In this document: one piece after another, positions 1-5,641 of the stretch | How positions within the stretch are numbered: the first letter of the stretch is position 1 | Layout: each line of letters opens with the position of its first letter | From: an uncultured Sphingobium sp. | GTDB lineage: Bacteria; Pseudomonadota; Alphaproteobacteria; Sphingomonadales; Sphingomonadaceae | Assembly: GCA_946885845.1 (NCBI GenBank) | Contig: CAMPHJ010000084.1 | Location: forward strand, 1-6,180 | Direction of reading: 5' to 3' | Length of the DNA: 6,180 bases | Translations under genes and position numbers: made by a program | The notes under the pieces: generated by a model | What the model saw: the letters and a program-made list of their open reading frames with translations, nothing else | Told to the model about the DNA's origin: nothing | Databases searched by the model: none

Positions 1-581
1 TCCATGTCGACGCCGTTTGGCGACACGACGATCTTGTTCGCATCGACGCCGCGCGCGAGCAGGTCGCCGCGCAACCCTTCGCAAATGACCGCAACCGCGT
101 CGGCGGCACGCACCGCATGAGTTTCAAGTTGCCGCGTCAGCCAGTAGCGGGGGCTTCCTTCCGTCCCGGTGCCGTTGCCGACCGCCGCATCTTCCCAGAA
201 GGCGCGGATTTCGTAGAGCATGGGGATGTCGTGGCGTCTAGCCACACGCTGCGCGGCGATGGCGTTCAGCACGGGGCTATGGGCGTGGATGATGTCCGGC
301 CGCCACTGGGCGATCAGCGATTCGATAGCGTCGGCATGGGCCGCGATGTCGCGCCATTCGCGCAGCAGCGGGTTGCCGGTTGCGGCATCGCCCGGCGTGC
401 GATGGAAGCGCAGGCCATCGACGACCTCCTCCATCGGTCCCGCAGCGCCGTGGCGGCGACCGGTGATGCCGCGCACGTCCCATCCCTTCGCCGCCTGGGC
501 GCGCAGGATCGCGCGGGTGCGAAAGGTATAGCCGCTGTGCATCGGCAGGCTGTGATCGAGCACGTGGAGTATCCGAGTCAT
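1..581 (-). CDS. Exosortase-A-associated GT4 glycosyltransferase (N-terminal part, runs off left edge)
   Basis: Reading the minus strand from the ATG at 579-581 gives an uninterrupted frame of 193 codons with no stop before the edge, so the C-terminal half is missing (GT4 enzymes usually have about 370-420 aa). The protein opens MTRILHVLDHSLPMHSGY, followed by TFRTRAIL. This start is characteristic of the PEP-CTERM/exosortase-A-associated glycosyltransferases (TIGR04063 family, from memory). The N-terminal Rossmann half also shows a WRPDIIHAHSP segment near residue 95 and an IVVSPNGVD motif at about 184-192, typical of the hinge before the nucleotide-sugar-binding domain of GT-B enzymes. It would transfer a sugar from a nucleotide donor to a lipid-linked glycan on the cytoplasmic side of the membrane. 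Donor and acceptor cannot be read from the sequence. No strong Shine-Dalgarno precedes the ATG. It is divergent from the ligase operon, which supports one exopolysaccharide/exosortase locus. Family call fairly sure; precise sugar unknown. Confidence 0.88.
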   Translation of the reverse strand, partial: MTRILHVLDHSLPMHSGYTFRTRAILRAQAAKGWDVRGITGRRHGAAGPMEEVVDGLRFHRTPGDAATGNPLLREWRDIAAHADAIESLIAQWRPDIIHAHSPVLNAIAAQRVARRHDIPMLYEIRAFWEDAAVGNGTGTEGSPRYWLTRQLETHAVRAADAVAVICEGLRGDLLARGVDANKIVVSPNGVDM

Positions 582-643
582 GGGTAATCTTGTGCCGGAA
601 AAGGTTTAACGGCCCGTCAACTCTGCCGCTGTAGGGAAAGGAC
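582..643. promoter_or_regulatory. Divergent intergenic region between glycosyltransferase and ligase operon
   Basis: Only about 62 bp separate the two divergent start regions, so promoters for both directions must be here or inside the flanking genes. A TTGACG hexamer (a good -35 match) lies on the minus strand at 620-615, but no convincing -10 sits 16-18 nt downstream of it. On the plus strand no clear -35/-10 pair is visible. A purine-rich stretch AGGGAAAGGA at 633-642 is a good Shine-Dalgarno for the ATGs at 644 or 650. The promoter role is inferred from gene layout; the exact sites are not resolved. Confidence 0.4.
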
Positions 644-673
644 ATGGCCATGGACCAACACCGCACGCGATGA
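644..673 (+). CDS. Possible 9-codon leader peptide overlapping the next start (ATGA)
   Basis: This very short frame encodes MAMDQHRTR and stops at TGA 671-673. That stop overlaps the ATG of the next small gene (670-672) in an ATGA arrangement. A purine-rich AGGGAAAGGA at 633-642 is placed well for starting either at ATG 644 (AGGG about 7 nt upstream) or at the in-frame ATG 650 (AAGGA 7 nt upstream, giving 7 residues). The 39-aa gene that follows has no Shine-Dalgarno of its own, so ribosomes ending here could reinitiate there. The peptide itself probably has no function. It may be only a coupling device, or a chance frame. The overlap and ribosome-binding site are visible; the role is inference. 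Confidence 0.3.
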   Translation: MAMDQHRTR

Positions 674-789
674 TCGACGCCCTTTCCCTGCTGGTCAGCC
701 ATGGCGTGATCATGTTGGCCGCGTGGCGGCTGATATCGCGCGCGGACCTGGACGACGAATCGGCGCAGGAGCAGGCCCCCGATGCGTGA
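670..789 (+). CDS. Small single-pass membrane protein (39 aa), coupled to the ligase gene
   Basis: The frame from ATG 670 to TGA 787-789 encodes 39 residues. Residues about 4-22 (ALSLLVSHGVIMLAAWRLI) form one hydrophobic helix. It is followed by an R and then a strongly acidic tail (DLDDESAQEQ). Codons are mostly G/C in the third position, as in the neighbouring genes, which favours real coding. It ends 8 nt inside the ligase gene (the GATGCGTGA overlap at 781-789), and its own start overlaps a short upstream frame, so it sits inside a coupled series. No upstream in-frame ATG, GTG or TTG exists between the stop at 607 and 670. I do not recognise a family. A role as an accessory subunit of the ligase/polymerase, or simply as a translational coupler for it, would fit. 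It could also be an unexpressed frame. Confidence 0.55.
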   Translation: MIDALSLLVSHGVIMLAAWRLISRADLDDESAQEQAPDA

Positions 790-2149
790 CCTGTTCTTCG
801 TCGCCTTTCTGGGCGCGTTCTTTCTACTGGGCCTGCGCCGCCCGTTCCTGCTGGTCGCGGTCTATGCCTATATCGACATCGTGTCGCCGCAGCGGCTTTC
901 CTATTTCCTGCTGAACAGCATTCCGATTTCCGCCATCGCCTTTGCGCTGGCGGTTGGCGCGTGGCTGCTGGTGGACAAAAAGGCGGACTGCCGCTTTTCC
1001 ATGCGGCAGGTGCTGTTGCTGATCCTGCTGGCCTGGTGCGGCTATACGACCGCGACCGCCGATTTCCCGCTGAACGCCCAGACCAAGTGGGAATGGGTGT
1101 GGAAGGCGATGATCTTTGCCATCTTCCTGCCGCTGACCCTGCGAACCCGTTTGCGGCTGGAGGCGCTGGCGCTGTTCATGGTGCTATGCGCCAGCACGAT
1201 CATCATCAACGGCGGCATGAAGACCGCGTTGTCCGGCGGCGGCTATGGCGTGTTGAACCTGATGGTCGACAATAATAGCGGCCTGTATGAAGGCAGCATC
1301 ATTTCCTGCGTGGCCATATCGCTGATCCCGATCATTCTGTGGCTGGCGAAGCATGGGACGATCTTTCCGCCCGACTGGCGCGTGCGCGGCTTTGCCTATG
1401 CGCTGTGCCTGGCCTGTCTGTTGATGCCGATCGGCACCGAAGCGCGCACCGGCCTGGTCTGCATCGTGATCCTTGCAGGCATGATGCTGATGCGGTCGAA
1501 GCGGCGCTTTGTCTACGGCCCGTTGCTGGCTGTCGCCGCGCTGGCCGCCATCCCGTTCCTGCCCGCCAGCTTTACCGAGCGCATGTCGACGATTGAAAAC
1601 CACCAGGGCGATGAGAGCGCTTCCACGCGCCTGGCCGTGTGGAAGTGGACGATCGACTATGTGAAGGAGCATCCGGGCGGCGGCGGTTTCGACAATTATC
1701 TGCAGAACAGCTTTACCTATTTCACGCAGATACGGGTGATCGACAGCGGCGGGTCGCGCATGGAACGCCGCCTGGTCACCGACAAGGGCCGCGCCTATCA
1801 CAGCGCCTATTTTGAAATGCTGGGCGAGCAGGGCTATTTCGGCTTTGGCATTTGGGTGTTGCTGCACCTTATCTGCTTCATCAGGACCGAATCGATCCGG
1901 CGGCTCTACCGCAATCGGGATGGCCCGGCGGAAGCATGGGTCGCGCCCTTCGCGCTGGCGCTGCAACAGGGGCACATCATCTACATGGTCGGGTCGCTGT
2001 TCGTGGGCATCGCCTATCAGCCATTCATTTTCATGATGCTGGCGCTGCAGATCGGGCTGGATACCTATCTGACCCGCAAGCGCCGGGAAGCGGCGCGCCA
2101 GAAATTATCGCCAATCGGTCCATTGCGACCGGCACGAGGGGGAGTGTGA
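782..2149 (+). CDS. Exosortase-A-associated O-antigen ligase/polymerase-like protein (Wzy_C family)
   Basis: A 455-aa polytopic inner-membrane protein. It has about ten hydrophobic segments (for example 3-20, 22-34, 47-64, 77-90, 108-120, 127-143, 172-189, 203-217, 222-237, 246-260) and a large extracytoplasmic region at about 261-350, followed by further helices at about 351-367, 386-404 and 406-424. The N-terminal LRRPFLLVAVYAYIDIVSPQRLSY region and overall layout match the putative O-glycosylation ligases found beside exosortase A (TIGR03097, with a DUF5935-like N-terminus plus a Wzy_C/O-antigen-ligase domain; from memory). Conserved-looking features are an ARTG motif (R222), STRLAVW...KEHPGGGGFDNY at 281-306, and H340 in the AYHSAYFEMLGEQG stretch, which resembles the periplasmic His region of WaaL-type ligases. 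It would polymerise or transfer an undecaprenyl-linked glycan in the periplasm. AGGAG at 767-771 lies 10 nt before the ATG. Ligase versus polymerase cannot be decided here. Confidence 0.9.
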   Translation: MRDLFFVAFLGAFFLLGLRRPFLLVAVYAYIDIVSPQRLSYFLLNSIPISAIAFALAVGAWLLVDKKADCRFSMRQVLLLILLAWCGYTTATADFPLNAQTKWEWVWKAMIFAIFLPLTLRTRLRLEALALFMVLCASTIIINGGMKTALSGGGYGVLNLMVDNNSGLYEGSIISCVAISLIPIILWLAKHGTIFPPDWRVRGFAYALCLACLLMPIGTEARTGLVCIVILAGMMLMRSKRRFVYGPLLAVAALAAIPFLPASFTERMSTIENHQGDESASTRLAVWKWTIDYVKEHPGGGGFDNYLQNSFTYFTQIRVIDSGGSRMERRLVTDKGRAYHSAYFEMLGEQGYFGFGIWVLLHLICFIRTESIRRLYRNRDGPAEAWVAPFALALQQGHIIYMVGSLFVGIAYQPFIFMMLALQIGLDTYLTRKRREAARQKLSPIGPLRPARGGV

Positions 2150-2856
2150 TGAGAGGAGAATTGCGCGTCCTGGGCATGGCCCACGGCCTGCTGCTGGGGC
2201 TGGTGCTGGCTTCGCCGATGATCGGGCCAAGCGCCCTGCCATGGGGTGTCGAGGCGCTGTTCATCATCGCCGCCTTTCAGTTGCGACTGGCCGACCGGCG
2301 GTGGGACGCGCGCGCCGGGCTTCGCGGCTGGGCGAGCCATATCCGCATGGCGCCCGCGCGGCTGGCGCCGTGGGCTGGCACGGCTGTCGTCGCGGTCATC
2401 GCTGGGCCGGAACAGGCGGCGCTGGCAGGATCGATCCTGACCGCGATCATATTGGGCGAGTTGTTGATCTATCCGGTCGGCGCAAACCTGCTGAGCCGTC
2501 TGCCGCGTCCGGGGCTGGCGGGGCTGATCCTGCTGTTGATGATCGGTTGCGGCCTGAGCGAACCTGGACAGGCAAGCCGCCTTGCCATCGCCTTTGCCAT
2601 CGGCATGACCGGCTGCGTTTTCTGGATGCGCGGGCCTGATGGCGAAATGCGATCGACCATGCTGGCAACGGCGGCGGCCCTGGCGGCATTCCTGGCCGCG
2701 CTGGTCCATCCGCAAAGCGCGCCCTGGGTCGTCCCGGCGGGTGCGCTGGCGACCACCATCGCCCTGGCGCATCTGTCGGTCATTCGCCGCCAGCCGCAGC
2801 ATTGGCGTATCGCTGGCGGTGCGCGCGGGTTTCGGTCGCTGCTATCGCGGCCCTGA
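2149..2856 (+). CDS. Multipass membrane protein of unknown function, coupled to the ligase gene
   Basis: The ATG shares its A with the ligase stop (TGATG at 2147-2151), and AGGGGGAG at 2137-2144 lies 4 nt upstream, so this start is well supported over any earlier codon in the frame. The 235-aa product is very rich in Ala, Leu, Gly and Ile. It has roughly seven or eight hydrophobic segments, at about 8-26, 32-46, 74-88, 92-110, 121-137, 145-160, 170-187 and 192-212. Between the second and third lies a basic loop (RLADRRWDARAGLRGW, about 46-61), and a basic C-terminal tail follows from 213. No catalytic motif or known family stands out. Its tight coupling to the ligase suggests a partner in the same glycan pathway, such as an assembly or export component, but this is inference from position alone. 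It is the last gene of the left operon; no rho-independent terminator follows. Confidence 0.82.
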   Translation: MRGELRVLGMAHGLLLGLVLASPMIGPSALPWGVEALFIIAAFQLRLADRRWDARAGLRGWASHIRMAPARLAPWAGTAVVAVIAGPEQAALAGSILTAIILGELLIYPVGANLLSRLPRPGLAGLILLLMIGCGLSEPGQASRLAIAFAIGMTGCVFWMRGPDGEMRSTMLATAAALAAFLAALVHPQSAPWVVPAGALATTIALAHLSVIRRQPQHWRIAGGARGFRSLLSRP

Positions 2857-2899
2857 CCGTGGGGTGAAAAGGTCTGGTCGGCCAAGTTCCGGGCCAAAC

Positions 2900-2924
2900 G
2901 GAACGAAGCGCGAAACGACGGGTT
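2900..2924 (+). promoter_or_regulatory. Probable EcfG (general stress sigma factor) promoter for topoisomerase IB
   Basis: GGAAC at 2900-2904 is followed by a 16-nt spacer and GGTT at 2921-2924. The known alphaproteobacterial EcfG/sigma-EcfG consensus is GGAAC-N16/17-cGTT, so only the weakly conserved first base of the -10 differs. The element lies in the 90-bp gap between two genes and faces the topoisomerase. Transcription would start about 7-9 nt after the -10, leaving a short leader with the Shine-Dalgarno at 2938. Motif and spacing are seen; function is inferred. Confidence 0.68.
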
Positions 2925-2946
2925 TCCTTCGCCTGAGAAGGAGCCC

Positions 2947-3954
2947 ATGCCCCATAGCCGTATCGTCCACGCCAATGACAGTCTGCCAGGAATTTCGCGC
3001 CGGGCGCTGAAGCGTGGCTGGGCCTATTATCTGCCCGATGGCACCCGGATCACCGACCGCGAGGAAATCGACCGGCTGAATGCGGTCGGCATGCCCCCCG
3101 CCTATCGCGACTGCTGGTTCTGCCTGAAACCCAACGGCCATATCCAGGCCACCGGCTATGACGACCGTGGGCGCAAGCAATATCGTTATCATCCTGAATT
3201 TCGCGCCGCGCGGGAAGCGGAGAAATATGGTGGTTGCGCCGCCTTTGGGCGCGCCCTGCCCAAGCTGCGCGCCCGGATCGAAGCGGACCTGTCGATCCGA
3301 GGCTTGCGCAAGGAGCGCACCCTGGCCGCCGTGGTCCGCCTGCTCGACCTGGCGAAGGTCAGGGTGGGCAATGAGCAATATGCCGCCGCGAACAAGAGCT
3401 TTGGCGCGACCACGCTGCGCCGCCGTCACCTGGATTTGAAAGGCCAGCGCATGCGGCTGCGCTATCGCGCGAAGTCCGGCCGTGAACATGACATCACCAT
3501 CAGCGACCGGCGGCTGTTGCGGTTCGTGCGGGCGATGCAGGACCTGCCGGGGCAGCATCTGTTCCAATATCTGGACGAAGATGGCGTTGCGCGGCCCATC
3601 AGTTCAGGCGACGTCAACGCCTATATCGCGGACGCTATGGGCGGCGATTTCACGGCCAAGCATTTCCGCACCTGGGGCGCGTCGACCGTCGCGTTCGAAA
3701 CGCTGGCGTCGGGATCGGTGTCGTTGAACCAGATGATTGCCCCCGTTGCCGAGGCGCTGGGCAACACGCCTGCGATCAGTCGCAAAAGCTATGTCCACCC
3801 CGCGTTGATCGAACTTTGCAAGTCGGGACAGGATGAATGGCGCGAGGGGCTTCGCTTGCCGCGCAGCACGCGCTATCTGACCCGGTACGAACGCGGATTG
3901 ATCGCCTTTCTGGACGAGTGCGACCAAACATCCGCGCTTGCCATGGCGGCGTGA
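2947..3954 (+). CDS. Type IB DNA topoisomerase (bacterial, poxvirus-like)
   Basis: A 335-aa cytoplasmic enzyme that relaxes supercoils of either sign by cutting one strand through a 3'-phosphotyrosine link, without ATP. The N-terminal DNA-clamp domain (about 1-85) has the diagnostic PPAYRDCWFC and GHIQATGYDDRGRKQY (64-79). The catalytic domain follows, with R139 (KVRVGN), K176 (YRAKSG), R241 (KHFRTWG), N273 (LGNTP) and nucleophile Y282 (SRKSYVHP). Asn replaces the poxviral His at N273, as in the deinococcal enzyme, and lies the usual nine residues before the Tyr, so the active site looks complete. Length fits the bacterial family. AAGGAG at 2938-2943 precedes the ATG by only 3 nt; no better start is visible. 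The EcfG-like promoter upstream suggests expression in the general stress response. The mscS-like gene follows 25 nt downstream and is probably in the same transcript. Confidence 0.95.
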   Translation: MPHSRIVHANDSLPGISRRALKRGWAYYLPDGTRITDREEIDRLNAVGMPPAYRDCWFCLKPNGHIQATGYDDRGRKQYRYHPEFRAAREAEKYGGCAAFGRALPKLRARIEADLSIRGLRKERTLAAVVRLLDLAKVRVGNEQYAAANKSFGATTLRRRHLDLKGQRMRLRYRAKSGREHDITISDRRLLRFVRAMQDLPGQHLFQYLDEDGVARPISSGDVNAYIADAMGGDFTAKHFRTWGASTVAFETLASGSVSLNQMIAPVAEALGNTPAISRKSYVHPALIELCKSGQDEWREGLRLPRSTRYLTRYERGLIAFLDECDQTSALAMAA

Positions 3955-3979
3955 CCGCTGCTCCATTTCAGGGATGCCG

Positions 3980-5149
3980 ATGACTGCCATTAAAGAACCC
4001 GCCCTCCCCGACATCGCCGTGCGCCCGCCGAACCTGGCGGAGATGTGGCGTTCAACGTCCGATTGGCTGAGCATCCATTCGCTGCAAATCCTGTTCGCGG
4101 TCGGGGCGGCGGTCCTGATCTATCTGGCGCTTGCAGCCTTGCGGGGATTTGGCGGGCGCATGATCGGCAGGCCCGGCGACACGCTGGGGCTGTCCCATGT
4201 CGCCGGGCGGGCCATCGCGCGGACCAATCATTTCTTCATGGTCATGGTCGCGGCGCGACTGGTCGTCAGCTACGCCAGTCCGCCGGACCTTCTGTTCAAG
4301 ACGATCAGCTTCCTGTTCACCATCGCTGCGGTATTCCAGGCGGCGATCTGGGCGCGGGAGATCATCCTGGGGCTGGTCGAACGCAGAACGTCGGCCGAAG
4401 ATGGTCATGGCGAAACCCTGGCCAATGCGATGGGGCTGATCCGCGTCCTGGTGACCTTTGCCCTGTTCGCCATCGCGACCGTCGTCGTGCTGGACAATCT
4501 GGGCGTCAACGTCACCGGGCTGGTCGCTGGTCTGGGCATCGGCGGCATCGCCATCGGCCTGGCCGCGCAGGGCATTTTTTCCGACCTGTTCGCCGCCCTG
4601 TCGATCATTTTCGACAAGCCGTTCCGCCGGGGGGAGATCATCACCTATGACCAGACCACCGCGCGGGTGGAGCGCATCGGCCTTAAATCCACCCGCCTGC
4701 GCGCGATGTCGGGGGAAAAGAAGGTCATTTCCAACGCCAACCTGCTGCAAAAGGAAATCACCAGCCTGCAAACCCTGACGCAGCGGCGCGTGACCTTTGC
4801 CCTGGGCATCATCTACCAGACATCCGATGAAAAGGCCGACGCCATTCCCGATATGCTGCAGCAGATTGTCGAGGCGGAAGGATTCCTGTTCGTCAATGCC
4901 GGGCTAGTGCGCTTTGGCGCGAGTTCGCTGGACTATGAGCTGAATTTCGACGTGCCCGATCCAGACGTGCACGATTATTTCCTGTCGCGTCACCGCGTGG
5001 GACTGGCGATATGGAAGCGGTTCAAGGCTGAAGGGATAGAGTTCGCCTACCCCACCCAGACCAGCTTTACCGCCGCGCCCGACGGCAGCACCATCATGCC
5101 CTATCCCGAACATCTCAATGTCGACGGCGCTGCCGGTCGCTTCACCTGA
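3980..5149 (+). CDS. MscS-family mechanosensitive ion channel
   Basis: Inner-membrane channel that opens under membrane tension and releases solutes during hypo-osmotic shock. The 389-aa product has hydrophobic helices at about 35-56, 83-99, 106-130 and 151-172. The pore helix follows, with the Gly/Ala-rich motif GLGIGGIAIGLAAQG at 184-198, and then FSDLFAALSIIFDKPFRRGEII, the family's characteristic join between pore helix and beta domain. The cytoplasmic part includes the beta domain (about 215-265), an alpha/beta domain and the EFAYPTQT motif (354-361) that closes the MscS vestibule. It has two or more extra N-terminal helices compared with the three-helix E. coli MscS. I prefer ATG 3980 because AGGGA at 3970-3974 lies 5 nt upstream. 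ATG 3974 and 3938 are in frame but worse placed; 3938 would overlap the topoisomerase gene. Probably co-transcribed with the topoisomerase. Ion selectivity cannot be judged. Confidence 0.95.
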   Translation: MTAIKEPALPDIAVRPPNLAEMWRSTSDWLSIHSLQILFAVGAAVLIYLALAALRGFGGRMIGRPGDTLGLSHVAGRAIARTNHFFMVMVAARLVVSYASPPDLLFKTISFLFTIAAVFQAAIWAREIILGLVERRTSAEDGHGETLANAMGLIRVLVTFALFAIATVVVLDNLGVNVTGLVAGLGIGGIAIGLAAQGIFSDLFAALSIIFDKPFRRGEIITYDQTTARVERIGLKSTRLRAMSGEKKVISNANLLQKEITSLQTLTQRRVTFALGIIYQTSDEKADAIPDMLQQIVEAEGFLFVNAGLVRFGASSLDYELNFDVPDPDVHDYFLSRHRVGLAIWKRFKAEGIEFAYPTQTSFTAAPDGSTIMPYPEHLNVDGAAGRFT

Positions 5150-5176
5150 ACCCATTTTCGATTCGGCTGGTCCTTC

Positions 5177-5202
5177 CTCCGCTTGCCCCGACGAGAGCGG
5201 GG
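5177..5202 (+). other. Two mutually exclusive small hairpins in the mscS-porin-like gap
   Basis: The 93-bp gap between the channel gene and the next gene contains CCCCG (5186-5190) pairing with CGGGG (5198-5202) across a 7-nt loop. An alternative stem pairs 5177-5183 with 5196-5202 (seven pairs, one G-T wobble, 12-nt loop). Both use the same right arm, so only one can form. No T-run follows, so this is not a standard intrinsic terminator. It could weaken read-through or sit in the leader of the next gene, or be chance in GC-rich DNA. No promoter could be identified in the gap. Confidence 0.25.
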
Positions 5203-5242
5203 ATTCAGAGACGCCCGAAAGTCTGGCTGGGAAGGTTTGATA

Positions 5243-5641
5243 ATGTCTTATCGGGAAAAATGCGCAATCGGCGCGGCCATAGCGATGTTGGCGATCGCCC
5301 CCGCAGCCCATGCGGAAGGGTTGGGAGCGGAGGTCAATTATGGCCGGGCGCAAGGTGATTGGGGCGCGGAGCTGGGGGCGGGCTATGCGTTCGACCTGGC
5401 AGGTTTCAGCCTGACGCCCAGCGCTGGCGTCTATCTGAAGGATGGTGACACATCGATCTATGGCAGGGTGGAGGCGACCTACACGCTGCCCGCCGCCGCG
5501 ACCATTGGCGCAGGCGTTCGCTTCAGCGGCGACGACCCGCGTCCTTATGCCACCATCGCCATGCCGCTGCTGCCCAAGCTGCGGGTGAAGGGTAATGTCG
5601 GCCCCAAATATTATGCGGTCGGGCTAACGCTGGGCTACTGA
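5243..5641 (+). CDS. Small exported, probable outer-membrane beta-barrel protein
   Basis: ATG 5243 is preceded by GGGAAGG (5229-5235) at 7-nt spacing. An earlier in-frame ATG at 5183 lacks such a site and would hide the signal peptide. The 132-aa product starts MSYREK, followed by a hydrophobic stretch (residues 8-21) and an AHA|EG signal-peptidase-I site after residue 24, giving a mature protein of about 108 aa. The mature part is Gly- and Tyr-rich with alternating hydrophobic/polar stretches (for example 27-34, 40-50, 54-65, 72-82, 86-94, 101-109, 112-119). It ends YAVGLTLGY, an alternating strand with terminal aromatic residue, the usual BamA-recognised end of outer-membrane barrels. At about 108 residues it is shorter than the usual eight-stranded OmpX/OmpA type. 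I do not recognise the family, and no substrate can be named. A soluble or lipid-associated beta-protein remains possible. Confidence 0.8.
   Translation: MSYREKCAIGAAIAMLAIAPAAHAEGLGAEVNYGRAQGDWGAELGAGYAFDLAGFSLTPSAGVYLKDGDTSIYGRVEATYTLPAAATIGAGVRFSGDDPRPYATIAMPLLPKLRVKGNVGPKYYAVGLTLGY

Noticed and set aside
117..587. Plus-strand 156-aa open frame at the left edge
   Set aside because: It is the antisense shadow of the glycosyltransferase, whose minus-strand frame has clear family motifs. The plus frame has no recognisable domain.
598..620. Sigma-70-type promoter on the minus strand with TTGACG at 620-615
   Set aside because: No acceptable -10 hexamer at 16-18 nt spacing, so it is not listed as a separate promoter.
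1184..1975. Minus-strand 263-aa open frame
   Set aside because: Antisense shadow of the ligase. Its composition is rich in Arg, His, Gln and Ala with no hydrophobic core, as expected for a GC-rich antisense frame.
1852..2148. Upstream extension of the 235-aa membrane protein's frame into the ligase gene
   Set aside because: The extension would overlap the ligase by about 300 nt and reads as low-complexity Arg/Gly/His sequence. ATG 2149 has a strong ribosome site and a TGATG coupling.
2065..2802. Minus-strand 245-aa open frame
   Set aside because: Antisense to the membrane protein gene; Arg/Gln-rich with no known motif or convincing start.
2880..2897. GGCC stem (2880-2883 with 2892-2895) as a terminator after the left operon
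   Set aside because: Only four pairs and no T-run; also a simple GGCCAA direct repeat, likely chance in GC-rich DNA.
2842..3567. Minus-strand 241-aa open frame
   Set aside because: Antisense to topoisomerase IB and crosses the promoter gap; no family features.
3938..3979. Earlier MscS starts at 3938 or 3974
   Set aside because: 3938 would overlap the topoisomerase end and adds polar residues without a ribosome site. 3974 overlaps the AGGGA that is correctly spaced for 3980.
5183..5242. Earlier start of the small exported protein at ATG 5183
   Set aside because: It would place 20 charged residues before the signal peptide, and the ATG-proximal sequence lacks a ribosome site, unlike ATG 5243.
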